Shown: one piece after another, positions 5,270-9,187 of the stretch
Layout of the letters: each line of letters begins with the position of its first letter
How positions within the stretch are numbered: the stretch's first letter is position 1
Assembly (NCBI GenBank): GCA_031256155.1
Contig: JAIRRD010000267.1
Span: forward strand, 1 to 9,187
Reading direction: 5' to 3'
Source of the DNA: Holophagales bacterium
GTDB lineage: Bacteria > Acidobacteriota > Holophagae > Holophagales > Holophagaceae
Length of the DNA stretch: 9,187 bases
Position numbers and translations under genes: made by a program
The notes under the pieces: generated by a model
The model's database searches: none
What the model saw: only the letters and a program-made list of their open reading frames with translations
Told to the model about the DNA's origin: nothing

Positions 5270-6444
5270 TTGTTTTGCGCTGCCTTCCATACGGCTAACA
5301 AAAGCGCTGCCAGCATTGCAATGCCGGATGTGATTAAGAAGGCTACTTTGCTTCCGGCATATGTTATTAGTACGCCCATTATTGGGCTGGCTAACAGGGC
5401 GGCTATGCCTATCGCCGTTTGGAAAGCACCATAGCCTGTCCCACGGTTTTCTGGACGCAGTAAGTCTGCCAGCAGCGCTTTTTCCACGCCTTCTGTCAAG
5501 CCATAAAAGGCACCATAACCGAGTAGTGACACGCTGAATATCAGTTTTCCATCTGCAAGGCCCATTACGGCGTACGCAATAGCATAAATTATCCATCCTG
5601 TCATCAGAAAGGGCAGTCTGCCAAATTTGTCTGAGAGCTTGCCGGCGGGAATGGCCAATCCGGCGGCCAGGGCGTTGAAAACCAGAAAGAGTCCTAGGAT
5701 TTCTCTAAAACCAAAACCGGCCTCTCTTGCTTTTAGGACTAAAAAAGCATCGCTAGAATTGGCTAGAGCGAATAGAAAAGCTATGGCCAAAAATCCTCTG
5801 ATTTCTTTTGGGACGTGCCAGGCCAGACGTTTGTCAACGGTGGCCTCCCTCTTGATTCCTGGTACGCCGAACAAAATGAGGGCAAGGGCAGACAGCCCTA
5901 TGGGCAGGGCAATCCAAACACAAATCCTGAAGACTGATTCGTCAACGTGGGAGCCTTTACCTATGCCTACACCAAGGCTGAGTATAAGTAACATTCCGGC
6001 CATGGCGCCCAAGGTGTCCAAAAAGCGCGTGATTCCAAAATCCCGCCCCGCTCGCCCCGCTTTCGCAGCATCGGCAATCATGGCATCTCTTGGAGCCCCT
6101 CTCAAGCCTTTGCCCACGCGGTCAAAAATACGCGAGGCTCCTAACACCCAGGCAAGTGAACTAAACAGATAAAAAGCTCGTCCCGCAACGGAGAGCGCAT
6201 AACCAAAAAAGACAAAGGCTTTTCTGGATTTGGCGCGGTCAGAAAGCCATCCGCTGATACCTTTCAGCAAAATAGCTGCGCTCTCCGCAGCGCCTTCAAT
6301 TATTCCCACAAAAGCTGGGGTTTGACCTAAAAAAGCTGTGAGATACAGGGGTAAAACGCGAGCCAGTACTTCTGATGAACAATCGTTTAAAAAAGAGACC
6401 CATCCAAGGCGGAGGGCAAGCGATGGTGCCTTGTTCTTTGACAA
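5257..6444 (-). CDS. Major facilitator superfamily (MFS) transporter
   Basis: The 395-residue inner-membrane protein has about 12 hydrophobic segments, the standard MFS size. The loop between helices 2 and 3 carries motif A as GWLSDRAKSRK (65-75), repeated in the second half as GKLSDKFGR (268-276), which confirms two six-helix bundles. The conserved DRVGKGLRGAPRDA (108-121) followed by IAD is typical of a widespread, poorly characterised group of bacterial MFS permeases annotated only as MFS or multidrug-like transporters. The substrate cannot be told from sequence. The start is TTG 6444, supported by AGGAG 7 nt upstream; there is no better ATG. Its 3' end overlaps glnA convergently by 13 bp, with no terminator between the two genes. 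Confidence 0.92.
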   Translation of the reverse strand: MSKNKAPSLALRLGWVSFLNDCSSEVLARVLPLYLTAFLGQTPAFVGIIEGAAESAAILLKGISGWLSDRAKSRKAFVFFGYALSVAGRAFYLFSSLAWVLGASRIFDRVGKGLRGAPRDAMIADAAKAGRAGRDFGITRFLDTLGAMAGMLLILSLGVGIGKGSHVDESVFRICVWIALPIGLSALALILFGVPGIKREATVDKRLAWHVPKEIRGFLAIAFLFALANSSDAFLVLKAREAGFGFREILGLFLVFNALAAGLAIPAGKLSDKFGRLPFLMTGWIIYAIAYAVMGLADGKLIFSVSLLGYGAFYGLTEGVEKALLADLLRPENRGTGYGAFQTAIGIAALLASPIMGVLITYAGSKVAFLITSGIAMLAALLLAVWKAAQNNQAS

Positions 6445-6451
6445 AGTTTAT

Positions 6452-6456
6452 CTCCT
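6452..6456 (-). promoter_or_regulatory. Ribosome binding site supporting the TTG start of the MFS gene
   Basis: On the minus strand AGGAG lies 7 nt before TTG 6444. This supports the unusual start codon. Confidence 0.7.
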
Positions 6457-6545
6457 AAGTTAGAATTTTGTAACTATTTATGTTTCTAATACTTAGCAAT
6501 CAGGCAAATCCAATCAGTTAAACAAACATTAGGGCGTGGTATAGT

Positions 6546-6587
6546 CGTTTTACTTGTTGAGCATAACAATGTTCCACAAGTAAAACG
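6546..6587. repeat. Diverged palindromic element, copy D
   Basis: CGTTTTACTTGT (6546-6557) and ACAAGTAAAACG (6576-6587) are perfect 12-bp complements with an 18-nt loop. The left arm, preceded by TATAG, aligns with copy B (TATAG then CGGTTTAACT) with small changes, but the outer stem no longer pairs. Downstream AGACTGCG (6600-6607) resembles TGACTGCG of the copy C tail. Family membership is likely but less certain than for A, B and C. Confidence 0.5.
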
Positions 6588-6769
6588 CACGTATGCGCCA
6601 GACTGCGCCGTAATGGAGCGAACTGCCAACAGGCGGAGAGCGCAATGGGAGGTGTAGGCGATGCATGCCCGGTTGTTACGATTGTAAAGGCATTTACCAT
6701 AATGTTATTAGTCTTTGAACTTGTTCCATATTAATCGCATTGGTACATGGTCAGGATGCAGAGTCGTTC

Positions 6770-6774
6770 AGGAG
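6770..6774 (+). promoter_or_regulatory. Ribosome binding site deciding the FadL-like start
   Basis: AGGAG stands 8 nt before GTG 6783, which starts a proper signal peptide. The upstream in-frame ATG 6747 has no comparable site. Confidence 0.7.
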
Positions 6775-6782
6775 ACCCGAAA

Positions 6783-8174
6783 GTGATACTTCCATCAAAT
6801 CGTATTATAGCAAAAACACTTTGGATGATTGCTGGTTTGAATTTAGTTCCCATTGCGCTACAGGCACAAACCATCTGGCTCCCAGGCTCTGACCCTGTAA
6901 ATATTGCAAGGTCCGGTGTAGGTGTTGCGTTTGGCAGGAGTCTTGAGGCGTGTTCAATAAATCCGGCACTTCTTGTAACGCTTCAGAGCCCTAGGTCAGC
7001 TTTTTTATCTGCTGGCATAGAGATGCAGTCAACGCAACTCACTTTGCCGTCCAATGAGTACGTTCTGTTCAGTAATGACAGAAACCGATTTATATCAGCA
7101 TTTGGAGCTGGCTGGCGTGTTACGCCAAAACTGGCGCTTGGCCTTAAAGTTGACACGCCATTCATGCGTCATTTGGAACTGCCTAAAGAAAGCAGTTCCA
7201 GGTTCTATGGTCAGGCGATAGATTTAAAGTCGCTAAGGACGGAATTTCAGACCGCGTACGCGATTAATGAGGCGTTCAGCATGGGCTTGTCGGTTGGAAT
7301 GACCCGATTGGACTATGGTTCTGCGGTATCATTGCGCGCTCTGATACCAAATGTGGCTACGTTGCCCGCAAATGATGAAACCAATCCAGTAGAAGCACTC
7401 CTGGAAATCCCGGTTAAGCAAACGGGCAATGTTTTGGCGCTCAGCTACGGAGTCGGGTTCAGGTACGCTGTCAGCAGCCGCTGGACTTTGGGCGGCAGCT
7501 ATCAAAGTGGGGTTAAGGGGCGTCCGAATTTTGCGGCTTCCATGCTGTCACAGGATTTGGATATATATAACACCAGGGGCTTTAGCTCTCCGCCTCCGCC
7601 AATCGGTATTGAGGAACTGTCTCGGACTCTGCTAGATGCCATGACCATGCTTCCTGGCGATGGCGAAGTTGTGCTACCGTACAAAATTCAGATTGGTGTG
7701 CGGCACCGCTATAATCAGTTGATGACATGGGAAGCCGATTTGCGCTACATTGGCGCCTCCGCGATGGGAATACCAGCGCAGCCTGGGATAAATACGCCAA
7801 GTGGTTATGTTTCCACACTGACAAAGTCCTACGATTTTAAGAACATTTTGGTAATTTCCGGAATGCTGGAAATCAATCTGGGTAATAATTGGACTGCACG
7901 CAGTGGTTTTTCGATGGATTCTAAGTTTTACAAGGGCAATGATCTTGACGTGATGCTGGGCGGCGCAAACTCTGCCGGTTTTTCTATCGGTTTTGGATAT
8001 AAGTCTTTCGGCGGTGAATTGAGTGCTGGATATCAATTTCGCCAGACCATTGATAGGGAAACAAATGGTCTTGAAGGCACTTGGAGCGTTGCAGGGTTGA
8101 GTTCTACTGGAACTTTGACTCGCGTTGAATGCATGGGACATATTTTGTCCGTTGGTTTTAAGCGGAGTTTTTGA
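6783..8174 (+). CDS. FadL/OmpP1-like outer-membrane transport protein
   Basis: From GTG 6783 the protein has 463 residues. A Sec signal peptide spans about 1-28 (basic Arg7 and Lys11, hydrophobic core, cleavage after LQA before QTIW). The next segment, near residues 40-64, has the FadL/TodX pattern: a G-x-G-x-AFG stretch, then INPALL, equivalent to the family's NPAGL near the N-terminal hatch. The rest alternates amphipathic strands and ends in GFKRSF, with the C-terminal Phe expected of outer-membrane barrels. FadL-family proteins admit hydrophobic compounds such as long-chain fatty acids or aromatics; the substrate here is unknown. The frame opens at ATG 6747, but that would put 12 extra residues before the signal peptide. 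Its TGA directly abuts the rlmB GTG, so the two are probably co-transcribed. Confidence 0.82.
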   Translation: MILPSNRIIAKTLWMIAGLNLVPIALQAQTIWLPGSDPVNIARSGVGVAFGRSLEACSINPALLVTLQSPRSAFLSAGIEMQSTQLTLPSNEYVLFSNDRNRFISAFGAGWRVTPKLALGLKVDTPFMRHLELPKESSSRFYGQAIDLKSLRTEFQTAYAINEAFSMGLSVGMTRLDYGSAVSLRALIPNVATLPANDETNPVEALLEIPVKQTGNVLALSYGVGFRYAVSSRWTLGGSYQSGVKGRPNFAASMLSQDLDIYNTRGFSSPPPPIGIEELSRTLLDAMTMLPGDGEVVLPYKIQIGVRHRYNQLMTWEADLRYIGASAMGIPAQPGINTPSGYVSTLTKSYDFKNILVISGMLEINLGNNWTARSGFSMDSKFYKGNDLDVMLGGANSAGFSIGFGYKSFGGELSAGYQFRQTIDRETNGLEGTWSVAGLSSTGTLTRVECMGHILSVGFKRSF

Positions 8175-8918
8175 GTGAAGTTTTTAGGGCCGAATGCCTG
8201 CGAGGAGGCCCTGAAGCGAGGTAAACTTCAAATTTTAAGAATCGCGCCATCCGCTTGGAATCGAATTCATAAGCTCAGAGAATCAGCTAAATCCGCTGGC
8301 GTCACGATTCACAGGGAACCCAGCGAGAGCTTGGATCGAAGGTCTGAAGGACAGCGCCATCAAGGTGTCGTTGGCGAAGGATCGGGTATTAACTTTACCG
8401 AAATGACCGAACTTTTAAGGATATTATGCTACCGAGGCACTGATGGCTTGGTGTTGCTTTTGGATGGCATTACTGATCCTCACAACTTTGGGGCTATATT
8501 GCGCTCTGCAGCCGCTGCAAATGTGGATGCCGTGGTATTTCCAGAACGTCGCTCTGCTCAGGTCAATGAGGCTGTAGTACGCGCAAGCGCGGGAACCGCC
8601 GGAAAAGTGCCGCTGGTGCGCGTTGTCAACCTAGGGCGGGCGATTGATGAACTTAAAGAAGCTGGTATCTGGGTTTTTGGAATGTCTGCTTCTCTGAATA
8701 AAAATAAATGCGGCAATTATTTGCATGAAAAATTTGATACCGCTGCTGCGATTGTTCTGGGCGCTGAGGGGGAAGGGCTACATCTCAAAATTGAAGAACG
8801 ATGCGATTCACTGTTAAAAATTGAAATGCCTGGGCAAATTGATAGCCTTAATGTATCAGCTACGGCGGCAGTTGTTTTGTTTCAAATATTGGCACGCCGC
8901 GAAAAAAAAATATTGTAA
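8175..8918 (+). CDS. rlmB: TrmH/SpoU-family RNA 2'-O-methyltransferase, RlmB-like
   Basis: This SPOUT-class enzyme probably methylates the 2'-O of a guanosine in 23S rRNA (G2251 in Escherichia coli) using S-adenosylmethionine. At 247 residues it fits RlmB. An N-terminal L30e-like substrate-binding domain covers about 1-75, with RHQGVVGEG near 61-69. The knotted catalytic domain shows motif 1 LDGITDPHNFGAILR (96-110; Asn104, Arg110), motif 2 LGAEGEGL (195-202) and motif 3 MPGQIDSLNVSATAA (218-232), the canonical SpoU triad. The exact target could differ, because TrmH-family specificities overlap. GTG 8175 follows the previous stop with zero gap, and GGAG 7 nt upstream sits in the FadL-like gene's last codons, implying coupling. 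A run of nine A near 8902-8910 encodes the Lys-rich tail. tRNA-Tyr follows on the same strand. Confidence 0.93.
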   Translation: MKFLGPNACEEALKRGKLQILRIAPSAWNRIHKLRESAKSAGVTIHREPSESLDRRSEGQRHQGVVGEGSGINFTEMTELLRILCYRGTDGLVLLLDGITDPHNFGAILRSAAAANVDAVVFPERRSAQVNEAVVRASAGTAGKVPLVRVVNLGRAIDELKEAGIWVFGMSASLNKNKCGNYLHEKFDTAAAIVLGAEGEGLHLKIEERCDSLLKIEMPGQIDSLNVSATAAVVLFQILARREKKIL

Positions 8919-9009
8919 TTCCATTAATCTCATGCTATCCTTCCAGTTCTGGACAGAAAGCCATAACATGTTTGGTAATTCTGCCGGATTAGTTTGACAA
9001 TTTATACAC

Positions 9010-9096
9010 GCCGAGATGGCCGAGTGGTTAATGGCAGCAGACTGTAAATCTGCCACGCAACGCGTTACGGAGGTTCGAATCCTTCTCTCGGCACCA
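9010..9096 (+). tRNA. tRNA-Tyr (anticodon GUA), CCA encoded
   Basis: The acceptor stem GCCGAGA (9010-9016) pairs with TCTCGGC (9086-9092), followed by discriminator A9093 and genomic CCA (9094-9096). The D stem is GCC/GGC (9019-9021/9033-9035). The anticodon stem GCAGA/TCTGC (9037-9041/9049-9053) closes loop CTGTAAA, with anticodon GTA at 9044-9046. A class II variable arm ACGC-aac-GCGT spans 9055-9065. The T arm GGAGG-TTCGAAT-CCTTC spans 9069-9085. A long variable arm with GTA is characteristic of bacterial tRNA-Tyr. G34 (9044) is the position where queuosine is installed, so this RNA is a predicted end target of the QueC/QueF pathway in the window. No own promoter is evident, so it may be processed from the rlmB transcript. 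Confidence 0.98.
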
Positions 9097-9101
9097 TGGA
9101 G

Positions 9102-9126
9102 CAGCCCTTTCGCGGAAGGCTGTTTT
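9102..9126 (+). terminator. Probable intrinsic terminator after tRNA-Tyr
   Basis: CAGCC (9102-9106) pairs with GGCTG (9118-9122), with further weak inner pairs, followed at once by TTTT (9123-9126). The place 5 nt after the tRNA CCA fits; the short U-run makes it modest. Confidence 0.55.
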
Positions 9127-9187
9127 GCGCCGAGGCTGCCGTTGCGGGTTTGCCCTGCCTCGCGCCTTGCTGCCCTATGGGCGGCGA
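9127..9187. other. GC-rich hairpin-forming tail at the window end
   Basis: The last 61 bases are distinctly richer in G and C than the rest. CGAGGC (9131-9136) pairs with GCCTCG (9157-9162) around an inner GGG-tttg-CCC (9146-9155). A second hairpin pairs GCTGCCC (9169-9175) with GGGCGGC (9179-9185) over loop tat, with one G-U pair. It could be a spacer, repeat or structured RNA cut by the window edge. Confidence 0.4.

Larger units (their letters stand above)
6445..6782. other. 338-bp intergenic region between divergent MFS and FadL-like genes
   Basis: No convincing gene is seen. The stretch holds the ribosome binding sites of both genes, palindrome D (6546-6587), and a small hairpin GTAAA-ggca-TTTAC (6684-6697). 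It must contain promoters for both directions, but I see no clear -35/-10 pair. The best -10-like hexamer toward the FadL-like gene is CATAAT (6698-6703), with TTGTTA 19 bp upstream, which is long spacing. The part from about 6590 to 6675 is more GC-rich than the rest and may be structured RNA or a decayed repeat tail. Confidence 0.6.

Noticed and set aside
5627..6172. A 181-codon open frame on the plus strand opposite the MFS gene
   Set aside because: The translation is low-complexity (Lys, Ala, Pro and Ser rich), as expected opposite a hydrophobic membrane-protein gene; the minus-strand frame has clear MFS motifs.
6518..6700. A 60-codon minus-strand frame in the MFS/FadL-like gap
   Set aside because: It runs through palindrome D, and its translation resembles nothing and has no convincing start context.
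7674..8141. A 155-codon minus-strand frame within the FadL-like gene
   Set aside because: It has no motif and no context, and it lies wholly inside a coherent signal-peptide-bearing barrel gene.
8994..9008. TTGACA and TATACA hexamers just before tRNA-Tyr
   Set aside because: They are only 3 bp apart, and either would place the transcription start inside the mature tRNA, so they cannot form its promoter.
9096..9187. A frame open from an ATG overlapping the tRNA CCA to the window end
   Set aside because: It starts within the tRNA gene, passes through a terminator-like hairpin, and gives a short Cys/Ala-rich product with no ribosome binding site; open reading is expected in GC-rich DNA.

Overview
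The window looks like chromosomal DNA of a diderm (Gram-negative) bacterium. Two genes encode beta-barrel-type proteins with Sec signal peptides, and a third product may be a lipoprotein. Base composition is balanced, Shine-Dalgarno sites are strong, and GTG and TTG starts are used freely (glnA, the MFS gene, the FadL-like gene, rlmB). I cannot name a phylum from the sequence alone. No transposase, integrase, phage gene or CRISPR array is visible.

Layout. A leftward operon (2877 to 73) runs DUF374 acyltransferase, queC, a secreted or lipoprotein alpha/beta hydrolase, then queF. The first three genes overlap by 4 bp (ATGA) and the last is 14 bp downstream. A rightward small beta-barrel gene of unknown function follows (3021-3644), then a type I glutamine synthetase (glnA, 3851-5269). 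The glnA 3' end overlaps a convergent MFS transporter gene (5257-6444) by 13 bp. After a 338-bp gap come a FadL/OmpP1-like outer-membrane protein (6783-8174) and rlmB (8175-8918) with no gap between them. Next are tRNA-Tyr(GUA) at 9010-9096, a probable terminator, and a GC-rich hairpin-forming tail up to the window end.

How the genes relate. QueC makes preQ0 and QueF reduces it to preQ1, the base that is inserted at G34 of GUN tRNAs. The tRNA-Tyr in this window is such a substrate. RlmB is a second RNA-modification enzyme. The hydrolase and acyltransferase in the que operon suggest envelope or lipid functions carried on the same transcript. GlnA assimilates ammonia; its usual adenylylation tyrosine is replaced by phenylalanine.

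The most unusual signal is a family of intergenic palindromes (1-38, 2934-2969, 3687-3724 and a diverged 6546-6587). Three have perfect 15-17 bp stems whose bases change in compensating pairs. Two share a 34-nt downstream tail matching at 29 positions, and the first also carries part of that tail, where it supplies the queF stop codon. Two of the four lie between divergent genes, so they are not ordinary terminators. They look like a dispersed REP/MITE-like or structured-RNA element and are the best candidate here for something undescribed.
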